Source of the DNA: Candidatus Acetothermia bacterium
GTDB taxonomy: Bacteria > Bipolaricaulota > Bipolaricaulia > Bipolaricaulales > Bipolaricaulaceae
Direction of reading: 5' to 3'
Assembly (NCBI GenBank): GCA_024653305.1
Contig: JANLFW010000002.1
Span: 60,273-124,272 of the forward strand
DNA length: 64,000 bases
Each line of letters opens with the position of its first letter. The first letter of the stretch is position 1. Below are positions 18,089 to 25,768 of the stretch, piece after piece. The notes beneath the pieces were generated by a model. It worked only from the letters and a program-made list of their open reading frames with translations, ran no database searches and was not told the origin of the DNA. The translations under genes were made by a program, and so were the position numbers.

Positions 18089-19122
18089 CCCGGTGGGGCG
18101 ATGGTGGCTGTGCCGTACTGGACCGGGGCACGCAGATACCCCTTCTGTGCCGCCCACTCCGCCACCCGGGCGAAGCTGTCGGGGTCCACCGTCGCCGGCT
18201 CGGGGAAGACGGGGATGGTGATGGCCGCGATGGCCGCGTCCACCCGGGCCTTGAACTCGGGCTTCCCCTCCGCCGGGTCGGCCCCGGGGAAGAACAACTC
18301 CAGGGCAAGGGGCATCGCCGTGGCCACCAGCGCCTCGCGCGGCGTCGCGTTCAGTTTGACCACCGCACGCCGGAACCCGCGGAAGAACCCGGCCACCACC
18401 TCCGGCCGGTCCCGGAGGACCCTTCGGTGGACCACGATCACCTCGGGGGGGATCGTCACCCCGCCGAAGTCGGTGAGGATGGCCAACGGGGGCTTGCCCT
18501 CGAACTCGTAGTGCAGAAGGTAGTCCACGTACGGTTGGGGGAACACGCCCACGCTGACCATGCCGAACAGCGTCCACGTTGCGTTGACCAGAAGGTTATC
18601 CTGGCCGATGTAGGCGTCGGGGGACACCACGAGGTTGTAGCTGCGAAGCAACTGGTCCACGGCGAACTCGAGGTCCGACTGGCGGGGGATGGCGATCTGG
18701 AGCCGGGGGTTTCCCCGCACCTGGGCCACGAAGTCCTCCCAGCAGGTGATGCGGGAGTAGCTCACCGGGGTGAGCATGACCAGATGCCGCGCCCCTGGGG
18801 CGGGGGTGAACGCGGAGCCGGCGATCACCGCCTCGTCCGGGCGCGCGGCCACGAGCATGATCGCCGAGGTGAGGTCGGTCACCAGGACGTCGATCTGGCC
18901 GGCCTGGAATGCCAGGACCCGGTCCCGCCCGCTGGGAAGCGGCACCAGCTCCACCTCCACCCCCTCCTCCTGGAAGGTCCCCCAGGCCACGCCTAGGGCC
19001 ACGGGCACTGCCCCGAACATGGGGGGAAGGGAAACCCGAAGAGACGCTGCAGAGGCGATCACAGCCGGAGAGGCGATCACAGCCGGAATCGCCAGAACCA
19101 CGATCCAATGTGGTATGCGCAT
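18085..19122 (-). CDS. ABC transporter substrate-binding protein, NMT1/SsuA-like
   Basis: 345 aa periplasmic binding protein. The N-terminal signal region contains a duplicated VIASPAVIAS produced by an 18-bp tandem repeat. The mature part begins SLRVSLPPMFGAVPVALGVA and contains LAFQAGQIDVLVTDLTSAI, the typical NMT1/THI5-like layout. First gene of a four-gene minus-strand operon (binding protein, ATPase, permease, NAD kinase), each overlapping the next. The start ATG lies at the predicted transcription start, with no ribosome binding site. The ligand cannot be read from sequence. Confidence 0.85.
   Translation of the reverse strand: MRIPHWIVVLAIPAVIASPAVIASAASLRVSLPPMFGAVPVALGVAWGTFQEEGVEVELVPLPSGRDRVLAFQAGQIDVLVTDLTSAIMLVAARPDEAVIAGSAFTPAPGARHLVMLTPVSYSRITCWEDFVAQVRGNPRLQIAIPRQSDLEFAVDQLLRSYNLVVSPDAYIGQDNLLVNATWTLFGMVSVGVFPQPYVDYLLHYEFEGKPPLAILTDFGGVTIPPEVIVVHRRVLRDRPEVVAGFFRGFRRAVVKLNATPREALVATAMPLALELFFPGADPAEGKPEFKARVDAAIAAITIPVFPEPATVDPDSFARVAEWAAQKGYLRAPVQYGTATIAPPG
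19051..19086 (-). repeat. 18-bp perfect tandem duplication in the signal-peptide region
   Basis: AGAGGCGATCACAGCCGG occurs twice back to back (19051-19068 and 19069-19086). The unit is a multiple of three, so it duplicates six residues in the hydrophobic export signal without breaking the frame. Confidence 0.9.
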
Positions 19123-19130
19123 GGCGCCGC

Positions 19131-19159
19131 ATTATACGCACGTGGCCCGAGGCCGGCAA
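19131..19159 (-). promoter_or_regulatory. Leaderless promoter of the ABC/nadK operon
   Basis: TTGCCG (19159-19154), a 17-bp spacer, then the consensus TATAAT (19136-19131). Transcription should start 1-3 nt before the ATG at 19122, and no Shine-Dalgarno exists. Confidence 0.7.
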
Positions 19160-19160
19160 T

Positions 19161-19174
19161 GTGACCTAGACCAC
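19161..19174. promoter_or_regulatory. Inverted repeat between two divergent promoters (possible operator)
   Basis: GTGACCTAGACCAC is an imperfect palindrome (10 of 14 positions symmetric, core CTAG). It fills almost exactly the 15-bp gap between the -35 boxes of the two divergent promoters, where one bound protein could affect both. Confidence 0.4.
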
Positions 19175-19203
19175 TTGTCCGTGCCCCCAGGGAGTGCTAT
19201 AGT
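19175..19203 (+). promoter_or_regulatory. Promoter of the Trp/Cys peptide and Cys-rich protein genes
   Basis: TTGTCC (19175-19180), a 17-bp spacer, TATAGT (19198-19203). It gives a leader of about 30 nt containing GAGGAGG before the small reading frame. Confidence 0.65.
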
Positions 19204-19239
19204 GGGGCAACTGGTTCCAGTAGAGGAGGTGGGTTCCCG

Positions 19240-19320
19240 ATGCCGTGCTGTGGCTGGTGGTTGTTCGCGTTCTTCTGGATCCTGTGGCTGGGAGTGTTCG
19301 CGGCGTGGTGGTGTTGCTGA
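19240..19320 (+). CDS. 26-residue Trp/Cys-rich hydrophobic peptide
   Basis: The small frame begins MPCCGWWLF and ends FAAWWCC. Of 26 residues, six are Trp and four are Cys (one CC pair near each end), and none is charged. It is long enough for a single membrane span. It has its own GAGGAGG 9-10 nt upstream and a good promoter, and its TGA is one base before the GTG of the next gene, so it is probably translated and coupled to it. No family is recognised. Peptide membrane anchor, metal or heme ligand, or leader peptide controlling the next gene are all possible. Confidence 0.6.
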   Translation: MPCCGWWLFAFFWILWLGVFAAWWCC

Positions 19321-19321
19321 C

Positions 19322-20056
19322 GTGTCTCTGACCTTCCGGCGCGGGCTGTGCGGGCTGATCCTGGCGGGCGTGGTGGTCGCCGCGGCGGCTGCCCAATCGG
19401 TGGAGCAGGTGTTGGCCCAGACCGGGCTCGACCCCGACCTCGTGGCCGCCCTCACCGTGGAGGATGTCGGCGGCAAGGTCCTGTTCGTGTTCGTGTTCGT
19501 GAACGAGCGGACCATCGCCTCCCACATCCGCCCCGAGCTGGCGGCAGCCTTGGCCCCGTACGTGGGCGAGAACGCGGTCCTGGTGTGGGCCTATTCCGAG
19601 GCCGGGGCCACGTTCGACCCGGGCGCGATCCACCTCGCCCAGGGCGAGGCCGCGGTCGGGCTCACCCAGGAGAACGTGGTCCCCATCGACGGAGACCTCC
19701 TGGCGGGAGTGCTTCCCCCGGCAAAGCCCGTGGCCGCGGTGGTCCTCCTCGGGGAGGGGATCGACCCCGGAAAACCCTTCCAGATCTCGTATAGGGACCT
19801 GGCCTCGGCCACACTGGCCGTGCAGGCCCAAGCTCAAGCGTCGGCGGAAGCCTCGGCTCAAGCCAGTGCCCAGGCCGGCACGGCGACCGCAACGCCGTGT
19901 CCAACGTGTGAGGGGCCGTCCGCGTGCGATCCTTGCGCGTGGCTGTGCGGGTGGTGGACGAGCTGCAACCCGTGCCCGTCCGACACCGCGTGCGATCCCT
20001 GCACGGGGCCGGGCTTCATCCTCCCGTTCTTGCTCCTCCTTCTTCTAGGCCTGTGA
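19322..20056 (+). CDS. Secreted or membrane-anchored protein with Cys-rich C-terminus, unknown function
   Basis: 244 aa from the GTG at 19322, chosen because it opens a signal peptide (RRGLCGLILAGVVVAAAAAQS) right after the small peptide gene. A globular part of about 140 residues follows, including VLFVFVFVNERTIASHI. Then come an Ala/Gln/Ser-rich linker near residues 164-190 and a segment with nine Cys containing CPTC and two ACDPC motifs, plus CGWW, echoing the upstream peptide. The end is a short hydrophobic tail (FILPFLLLLLLGL). The last 41 bp overlap the convergent deacetylase gene. Nothing familiar is seen; Cys pairs facing the periplasm suggest disulfides, metal binding or lipid/protein anchoring. 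Confidence 0.6.
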   Translation: MSLTFRRGLCGLILAGVVVAAAAAQSVEQVLAQTGLDPDLVAALTVEDVGGKVLFVFVFVNERTIASHIRPELAAALAPYVGENAVLVWAYSEAGATFDPGAIHLAQGEAAVGLTQENVVPIDGDLLAGVLPPAKPVAAVVLLGEGIDPGKPFQISYRDLASATLAVQAQAQASAEASAQASAQAGTATATPCPTCEGPSACDPCAWLCGWWTSCNPCPSDTACDPCTGPGFILPFLLLLLLGL

Positions 20057-20858
20057 GGAGGGCCTCGGCCGCCGGGCCCATGATCTCCGGGACGTAGCCG
20101 CCCTCGAGCACGCAGAACGTGGGGAGCCTGAGGTCCCCGAGCAGGTAGCCGATGTCGTAGAACGCCTCGACCTCCAGGCCCAACGAGGCGAGAGGGTCGT
20201 CCTTGTACGTGTCGAACCCCACCGAGATCGCGAGCTCCTCGTGGTTTCGGCCGGCCGCGGCCAGGGCCTGCTCCAGGGTCTCCAGGTACAGATGTTTCCC
20301 GCACCGCGGCGGGAGGGGGAAGTTCAGGCAGTTCCCCTGGGAGTGGTGCCCGGTGCCGGGGTAGTTGTACATGCGGTGCAGCGACACGTAGGTCACGTCC
20401 GGGTTCCCGAAGAACACGGCCTCGGTCCCGTTCCCGTGGTGGCCATCGATGTCCACGATCAAGGTGCGGTTCCCGGAGAGCTTCACCGCCACCGCCAGGT
20501 TGTTGTAGTAGCAGAACCCGCCCAGGAACGCGGGGCCGGCGTGATGCCCAGGGGGGCGGAGGATGGAGAACCCGTGCCGCTTCTGAGCCAGGATCGCCCC
20601 GCCCACCGCGAGCGCCGCGTAGAAGCCGATGTCCGGGTAGGCTGGGCAGTCCGGGTCGGAGAAATCGCGGGACTCCACGCGACGGATGTGGTCCAGGGTA
20701 TGGACGGCAAGGAGCTCCTCTTGGGTGGCCGGCACCGCCTCCACGAACGGGTACCCCAAGTGCGCGAGGTAGTGCTGGATCATGCGCACCCGGGCCGGGC
20801 CTTCCGGATGGCCGATGGCGTGGTACTCCAGGCACCGCTCGCTGAAAATGATGTCCAT
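20016..20858 (-). CDS. Histone-deacetylase-like amidohydrolase (AcuC/HDAC superfamily)
   Basis: 280 aa zinc hydrolase. The active-site elements are complete: RPPGHHAGP (His105, His106), DIDGHHGNGT (Asp138 and His140 as zinc ligands), GFDTYKDDP (Asp216) and LEGGY near the end. Bacterial members remove acetyl groups from proteins such as acetyl-CoA synthetase or from polyamines; which applies here is unknown. The start at 20858 matches the family N-terminus (IIFSERCLEYHAIGHPEGP). The start codon overlaps the divergent maf start. Confidence 0.9.
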   Translation of the reverse strand: MDIIFSERCLEYHAIGHPEGPARVRMIQHYLAHLGYPFVEAVPATQEELLAVHTLDHIRRVESRDFSDPDCPAYPDIGFYAALAVGGAILAQKRHGFSILRPPGHHAGPAFLGGFCYYNNLAVAVKLSGNRTLIVDIDGHHGNGTEAVFFGNPDVTYVSLHRMYNYPGTGHHSQGNCLNFPLPPRCGKHLYLETLEQALAAAGRNHEELAISVGFDTYKDDPLASLGLEVEAFYDIGYLLGDLRLPTFCVLEGGYVPEIMGPAAEALLTGLEEGGARTGG

Positions 20859-21456
20859 GGCCTTGGATTATGAGAACCTGGGACCCACTCGGCAACGGCT
20901 GATCCTGGCGTCGAGCTCGCCCCGGAGGATCGAGCTCCTGCGTCTTTTGTGCCCGCAGTTCGAGGTGATGGCGCCGCGGGTGGACGAAGGGGAGATCCAG
21001 GGGCCGGCCGATCTCCTCCGCACCGCGCGGCGCAAGGCGGAGACGGTGCGGGCGCAGCGCCCGCATGGGCTGGTCATCGCGGCGGACACCGGCGTGTTCC
21101 GGGACGGCCGCGCCTACGGTAAGCCCAGCGACCTCGACGAGGCCCAGGCCACCCTGCGCGCCCTCGCCGGCGGTTGGCACTCCGTGTGCACCGGGCTCGT
21201 CCTCCTCTCCGGGTCCGCGGAGCGGGAGGCCCTGGTGACGACCCGGGTCCTGTTCAAACCCCTCACGGAGGAGGAGATCGCGTGGTATCTGGGGGTGGAG
21301 GAGGTCCTGGACAAGGCTGGGGCGTACGCGATCCAGGGGCGGGCGGCCCCGTTCGTGGAGCGGATCGAGGGCGACTTCTTCAACGTGATGGGCCTGCCCC
21401 TGGCTACCCTGTACCGGCTCCTCCGGGAGCTCGGCTGGCGGCCGGGGGAGGGGTGA
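20857..21456 (+). CDS. maf: Maf-like nucleotide pyrophosphatase
   Basis: 199 aa house-cleaning enzyme that hydrolyses non-canonical or pyrimidine nucleoside triphosphates. The N-terminal phosphate-binding motif ASSSPRR, the AADTGV segment with its conserved Asp, KPSDLDEA, and DKAGAYAIQG all match the family. The start is placed at 20857; upstream in-frame ATGs at 20848 and 20851 are possible. Its ATG overlaps the divergent deacetylase ATG, so its upstream signals must lie within that gene. The radical SAM gene follows one base after the stop. Confidence 0.9.
   Translation: MALDYENLGPTRQRLILASSSPRRIELLRLLCPQFEVMAPRVDEGEIQGPADLLRTARRKAETVRAQRPHGLVIAADTGVFRDGRAYGKPSDLDEAQATLRALAGGWHSVCTGLVLLSGSAEREALVTTRVLFKPLTEEEIAWYLGVEEVLDKAGAYAIQGRAAPFVERIEGDFFNVMGLPLATLYRLLRELGWRPGEG
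20867..20895 (-). promoter_or_regulatory. Predicted leaderless promoter of the deacetylase gene
   Basis: TTGCCG (20895-20890), a 17-bp spacer, CATAAT (20872-20867), lying inside the maf coding region. The start site would fall about 2 nt before the ATG at 20858. Its -35 hexamer and spacing are the same as in the ABC/nadK promoter. Confidence 0.5.
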
Positions 21457-21457
21457 C

Positions 21458-22360
21458 GTGGCCTGGCCGGGCTACCTCGGATGGACATCCCAGGAGCTCC
21501 AGGAGCGGGTGGAGCGCCTCTTCGCCCTCGCCTCCCCGTGCCGGCTGTGCCCACGGAGCTGTGGTGTCCGTCGGGCCGCGGGGGAGCGCGGGTTCTGCCG
21601 GGGGGGCCTCCTCCCGTGGGTGGCGAGCTTCGGCCCCCACCTCGGCGAGGAGCGGGAGCTCGTGGGCCACGGCGGCTCGGGCACGATCTTCTTCTCCGGC
21701 TGCAACCTAGGGTGCCTCTTCTGCCAGAATTTCACCATCTCTCAGCTCGGGGAAGGCGAGGAGATCTCCGTACGGGAATTGGCCCAAATCATGCTCCAGC
21801 TTCAAGAACGGGGTTGCCACAACGTGAACCTCGTCACCCCCACCCACCAGGCTCCCCAGATCGTGGCCGCAGTGGCCGAAGCGCGGGAGGAGGGGCTACG
21901 GCTCCCTTTGGTGTGGAACTGCGGAGGCTACGAGGCGGTGGAGGCCCTGCGCCTCCTCGACGGGATCGTGGACATCTACATGCCGGACCTCAAGTACGGG
22001 GACTCCGCGGTCGCCGCCCGCTACTCCCACGCCCCGGGGTACGTTGAGGCCGCGCGGGTCGCCCTTAAGGAGATGCACCGCCAGGTGGGGGACCTCGTGG
22101 TGGAAGGGGGGATCGCCGTGCGGGGCCTGCTCGTGCGCCACCTCGTCCTGCCTGGGGGGCTCGCCGGGACGGAAGCGGTCCTCCGGTTCGTCCGCGACGA
22201 GCTCTCCCCGAATACCTACGTGAACCTGATGGCCCAGTACCATCCGACCCACCGAGCGTGGGAACACCCGGAGCTCGCCCGCCGCCTCACCGCCGCCGAG
22301 TACGAAGAAGCCCTGGTCATCGCCCGACGGCTGGGGCTGCGTCGGGCCGGCCCGGGCTAA
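21458..22360 (+). CDS. Radical SAM protein of the PflA-like (COG1313) family
   Basis: 300 aa. An N-terminal Cys cluster (CRLCPRSCGV, then GFCRGG) precedes the radical SAM core FFSGCNLGCLFCQN, whose CxxxCxxC holds the 4Fe-4S cluster. The VNLVTPTHQAPQI and YMPDLKYGD segments are typical of COG1313 proteins, often labelled pyruvate-formate-lyase activating enzyme homologues. No glycyl-radical enzyme is nearby, so the substrate is unknown. The GTG start is one base after maf, with GGGGAGGGG upstream. Confidence 0.85.
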   Translation: MAWPGYLGWTSQELQERVERLFALASPCRLCPRSCGVRRAAGERGFCRGGLLPWVASFGPHLGEERELVGHGGSGTIFFSGCNLGCLFCQNFTISQLGEGEEISVRELAQIMLQLQERGCHNVNLVTPTHQAPQIVAAVAEAREEGLRLPLVWNCGGYEAVEALRLLDGIVDIYMPDLKYGDSAVAARYSHAPGYVEAARVALKEMHRQVGDLVVEGGIAVRGLLVRHLVLPGGLAGTEAVLRFVRDELSPNTYVNLMAQYHPTHRAWEHPELARRLTAAEYEEALVIARRLGLRRAGPG

Positions 22361-22422
22361 CTTGCATCCCAGATCGGTTTGAGCAATGATCGCCCGGGGG
22401 AATACCCACGAAGGAGGGATTC

Positions 22423-23499
22423 ATGCGTAAAGTGCACAGCAAGCTTTTCACCCCTGGGCCCACCGAGGTGCGCCCGGAAATCCTCCAGGCCATGGCCACT
22501 CCTCAGATCTACCATCGTTCTCCCGAGTTCCGCGAGCTCTACGCGGAACTCCAGCCCAAGCTGCAGAAGTTCGTGTACACCCAGCAGACGGTGCTCCTGT
22601 TCACCTGCTCGTCCACCGGGGCGATGGAGGCCGCGGTCCAGAACTGTGTCCAGAAGAAGTGCCTGAACCTCGTGAACGGGGCGTTCAGCGCGCGCTGGCA
22701 CGAGATCACCAAGGCCTGCGGCATCCCATGCGAGGCGCTGGAGGTCCCGTGGAACGTGGCCATCAAGCCGGAGATGGTGGAGAAGAAGCTCGCAAGCGGG
22801 GAGTTCGACGCGGTGACCCTGGTGTACAACGAGACCTCCACCGGGATGCTCAACCCGCTTCCGGAGATCGCCGAGGTCGTGCACCGGTTTCCGGACGTCC
22901 TCCTCCTCGTGGACGCGGTGTCGGCCATGGGCGGGGTGAAGATCGAGTTCGACCGTCTGAGCTTGGACGTGTGCCTGGCCGGGGTGCAGAAGGCGGTGGC
23001 CCTGCCCGCTGGGCTCACCATCTGCGCCGTGTCCGACCGGGCCCTCAAGCGGGCGGAGGAGGTGAAGCCCCGCACCTACTACTTCAGCTTCCCGGTGATG
23101 CTCAAGTCCCACAAGAAGAACGAGACCCCGGCTACCCCATCCATCCCCCACCTCTTCGCCCTGAACGCCCAGCTCGACGCGATCTTCGAGGAAGGCCTGG
23201 ATCGCCGGTTCGCCCGCCACGAGGAAATGGCCGCCCTCGTCCAAACCTGGGCCAAGCGGCAGTTCGACATCTACCCCGAGGAGGGGTACTGGTCGAAGAC
23301 GGTGACCTGCATCGTGAACACCCGGGGGATCTCCGTGGACAACCTGAACAAGACCTTGGTGCGCGACCACGGGATGCGCATCTCCAACGGCTACGGCGAC
23401 CTCAAGGAGAAGACGTTTCGCATCGCCCACATGGGGGATCTCACCGTGGCCGACGTGCGCGGGCTGCTGGCCACGATCGACGGGATCCTCGGGCTGTAG
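22423..23499 (+). CDS. Class V aminotransferase, likely phosphoserine/serine-pyruvate type
   Basis: 358 aa PLP enzyme. The N-terminus [19 protein letters not shown], the [10 protein letters not shown] phosphate-binding turn, VDAVSAMGG and [13 protein letters not shown] (PLP lysine) fit the alanine-glyoxylate/serine-pyruvate group. It sits 9 nt before serA, an arrangement also known in Thermotoga, so it probably serves as the phosphohydroxypyruvate aminotransferase of serine synthesis. A strong GAAGGAGGG ribosome binding site fixes the start. Confidence 0.85.
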   Translation: MRKVHSKLFTPGPTEVRPEILQAMATPQIYHRSPEFRELYAELQPKLQKFVYTQQTVLLFTCSSTGAMEAAVQNCVQKKCLNLVNGAFSARWHEITKACGIPCEALEVPWNVAIKPEMVEKKLASGEFDAVTLVYNETSTGMLNPLPEIAEVVHRFPDVLLLVDAVSAMGGVKIEFDRLSLDVCLAGVQKAVALPAGLTICAVSDRALKRAEEVKPRTYYFSFPVMLKSHKKNETPATPSIPHLFALNAQLDAIFEEGLDRRFARHEEMAALVQTWAKRQFDIYPEEGYWSKTVTCIVNTRGISVDNLNKTLVRDHGMRISNGYGDLKEKTFRIAHMGDLTVADVRGLLATIDGILGL

Positions 23500-23508
23500 G
23501 GAGGTTCT

Positions 23509-24417
23509 ATGCGTGTACTGATCTGCGATCCGGTCGCGGAGCCGGCCCTGGAGCGCCTGCGCCAGGCCGGCCTTACGGTGGTGGTGCGCACCGGGATGTC
23601 CCCGGAGGAGCTCGTGCAGGAGCTTTCCCGGGGGTACGAAGCGATCGTGGTCCGGTCGGCGACCAAGGTCCGCAAGCCGGCCATCGATGCCGCGGTGAGC
23701 CTGAAGCTGATCGTTCGGGCTGGGGTGGGCTTGGACAACGTGGACGCGGACTACGCCAAGGAGAGGGGGATCGAGGTCCTGAACACGCCTAAGGCCAGCT
23801 CGGACTCGGTGGCGGAGCTCGCACTGGCCCACATGTTCGCCCTCGCCCGGTCCATCCCCCAGGCCACCCAGTCCCTGCGCGAGGGGAAGTGGGAGAAGAA
23901 GGCGTTCCACGGGATCGAGCTTCAAGGGAAGACCCTCGGGGTGATCGGGATCGGCCGCATCGGCCAGGCGCTCGCGCGCAGGGCCCTTGGCCTCGGGATG
24001 ACGGTCATCGCCCACGACAAGTTCGTGTCCAAATCCCCTCTGCCCGACGTCCCCTTGGTTCCGCTCGTGGAGCTCCTCCGTCGGTCCGACTTCGTCAGCC
24101 TGCACGTTCCGGCCGATCCGGCAGGGCCGGTGATCGGGGAGAAGGAGATCGCCCAGATGAAGGACGGGGCATACCTCATCAACTGCGCCCGCGGGGGGGT
24201 CGTGGACGAACGGGCCCTCCTCGCCGCCCTTAAGTCCGGCAAGCTCGCCGGGGCCGGCCTCGACGTGTTCGCGGAGGAGCCCCCGAAGAACATGGACCTC
24301 CTCCGTCACCCCAAGGTCAGCCTTACCCCCCACATCGGCGCCCAGACCCACGAAGCCCAGGAGCGGATCGGCGACGAGGTGGTGGAGATCCTCCTCCAGC
24401 GTGCAAAGGGGGCGTGA
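23509..24417 (+). CDS. serA: D-3-phosphoglycerate dehydrogenase, short form
   Basis: First step of serine biosynthesis. 302 aa, with no ACT or ASB regulatory domain, so no serine feedback through that route. NAD-binding [20 protein letters not shown], catalytic [11 protein letters not shown] (Arg), the Glu segment VFAEEPP and [10 protein letters not shown] (His) are all present. It is between the aminotransferase gene and a DUF1015 gene in the same operon. Confidence 0.93.
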   Translation: MRVLICDPVAEPALERLRQAGLTVVVRTGMSPEELVQELSRGYEAIVVRSATKVRKPAIDAAVSLKLIVRAGVGLDNVDADYAKERGIEVLNTPKASSDSVAELALAHMFALARSIPQATQSLREGKWEKKAFHGIELQGKTLGVIGIGRIGQALARRALGLGMTVIAHDKFVSKSPLPDVPLVPLVELLRRSDFVSLHVPADPAGPVIGEKEIAQMKDGAYLINCARGGVVDERALLAALKSGKLAGAGLDVFAEEPPKNMDLLRHPKVSLTPHIGAQTHEAQERIGDEVVEILLQRAKGA

Positions 24418-24420
24418 ACC

Positions 24421-25716
24421 TTGGCCGTCGTCCACCCGTTCCGCGGCATCCGCTACAACCTGAAGGCGGTGCGGGACCTGTCCCTGGTGGTGACCCAGCC
24501 CTACGACCGGATCGGCCCAAGGGAGATGGAGGCCTACCTCAAACGGTCGCCGTACAACTTCGTGCGCCTCATCGGGGGCAAGACCCCACCCCAGGACGAG
24601 GGGGACTATGCCCGGCGGGCCGAGCTCTTCCAGGCTTGGCTTCGGAAGAGGATCCTCCTCCAGGACCCCCGCCCGGGAATCTACGTGTACCACACGCACT
24701 TCACCCACGACGGGGAGAGATTTGTCCGCCAAGGGCTGATCGCCCTCCTCGACCTCCAGGAGAGCCGGGCCAAGGCCCACGAGCGCACCCTGCGGGGCCC
24801 GAAGGAAGACCGCCTGAAGCTGTTCCGGGCCACCGAGGCCCACCTCGAGCATATCTTCCTTCTCTACCGGGACCCAGAGCGCCGCGCCACCCGCGCCGTG
24901 GAGCAGGCGATCGCCGGCCGGGCCCCGGACATGGAGGCCCGCGACGACTTCGGCAACGCCCACCTCGTGTGGTACATACCCGATGAGAAGGCGATCCAGA
25001 CCGTGCAAGAGACCCTGGCCCCCTTGGACCTGTACATCGCCGACGGCCATCACCGGTTCGAGACGGCGCGCGCGTTCATGCAGGAATGCCTGGACCGGGG
25101 TTGGCGGCCGGTGGGGCCGGAGAGCTTCACCGCGCTCCCGGTGACCCTGGTGAACGCAGCCGAGCCGGGATGCGTGATCCGGCCGACCCCACGGGTGGTC
25201 CACAGCCTCCCCGGCTTCGACCTTGACCGGTTCCTCACGGACGTCGCGAGCGGCTTCCGCGTGGACCCGATCGGCTCCCTGGCCGAGGCCAAGCAGCGCC
25301 TGCGCGCCGGCCTGGGAAGGAACGTGTTCGTGGCCTACGCCGGACGGCGCTTCTGGGCCCTGTCCCTCCGCCCGGACGCGGACTTAGACGAACTCGTCCC
25401 CGGGGACCGCTCCCCCGCCTGGAAGCGGCTGGACGTGGCCATCCTCCACAAGGCGATCCTCGAGCGGTGGTTGGGGATTGACGAGGAGGCGCTGGCCCGA
25501 CAGACGAACGTGGACTACACCCACACCGCGGAGGAAGCGGTGGCCGCGGTGGACGAGGGGCATGGCCAGATCGCGTTCCTCCTTAACCCGACCCGGGTCG
25601 AGGAGGTGATGGCCCTGGCCGACCACGGGGAACCGATGCCCCAGAAGTCCACCGACTTCTATCCAAAGCTCCTCTCCGGCCTGGTGGCCATGAAGATGGA
25701 GATCGAAAAGCCCTAA
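24421..25716 (+). CDS. DUF1015 family protein
   Basis: 431 aa. The N-terminus HPFRGIRYNLKAVRDLS then TQPYDRIG, the central YIADGHHRFETA, and the C-terminal QKSTDFYPKLLSGLV are characteristic of DUF1015. The TTG start at 24421 gives the standard family N-terminus, with AAAGGGGG upstream. It is cotranscribed with serA and the aminotransferase. No phosphoserine phosphatase is recognisable here, so a role in serine metabolism is a reasonable but unproven inference. Confidence 0.85.
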   Translation: MAVVHPFRGIRYNLKAVRDLSLVVTQPYDRIGPREMEAYLKRSPYNFVRLIGGKTPPQDEGDYARRAELFQAWLRKRILLQDPRPGIYVYHTHFTHDGERFVRQGLIALLDLQESRAKAHERTLRGPKEDRLKLFRATEAHLEHIFLLYRDPERRATRAVEQAIAGRAPDMEARDDFGNAHLVWYIPDEKAIQTVQETLAPLDLYIADGHHRFETARAFMQECLDRGWRPVGPESFTALPVTLVNAAEPGCVIRPTPRVVHSLPGFDLDRFLTDVASGFRVDPIGSLAEAKQRLRAGLGRNVFVAYAGRRFWALSLRPDADLDELVPGDRSPAWKRLDVAILHKAILERWLGIDEEALARQTNVDYTHTAEEAVAAVDEGHGQIAFLLNPTRVEEVMALADHGEPMPQKSTDFYPKLLSGLVAMKMEIEKP

Positions 25717-25729
25717 GTCGCAGGAATTC

Positions 25730-25758
25730 TTGACGGACCTGAGATTTTGACGTACAAA
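25730..25758 (+). promoter_or_regulatory. Predicted leaderless promoter of lacI
   Basis: TTGACG (25730-25735), a 17-bp spacer, TACAAA (25753-25758). The expected start is about 4 nt before the ATG at 25769, and no Shine-Dalgarno is present. No LacI-type palindrome is seen here, so there is no sign of autoregulation. Confidence 0.55.
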
Positions 25759-25768
25759 ACACACCGTC

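Noticed and set aside
22357..25203. 948-aa minus-strand open frame over the serine operon
   Set aside because: Antisense to three well-conserved enzymes, with His/Leu/Val-rich random composition and no start signal.
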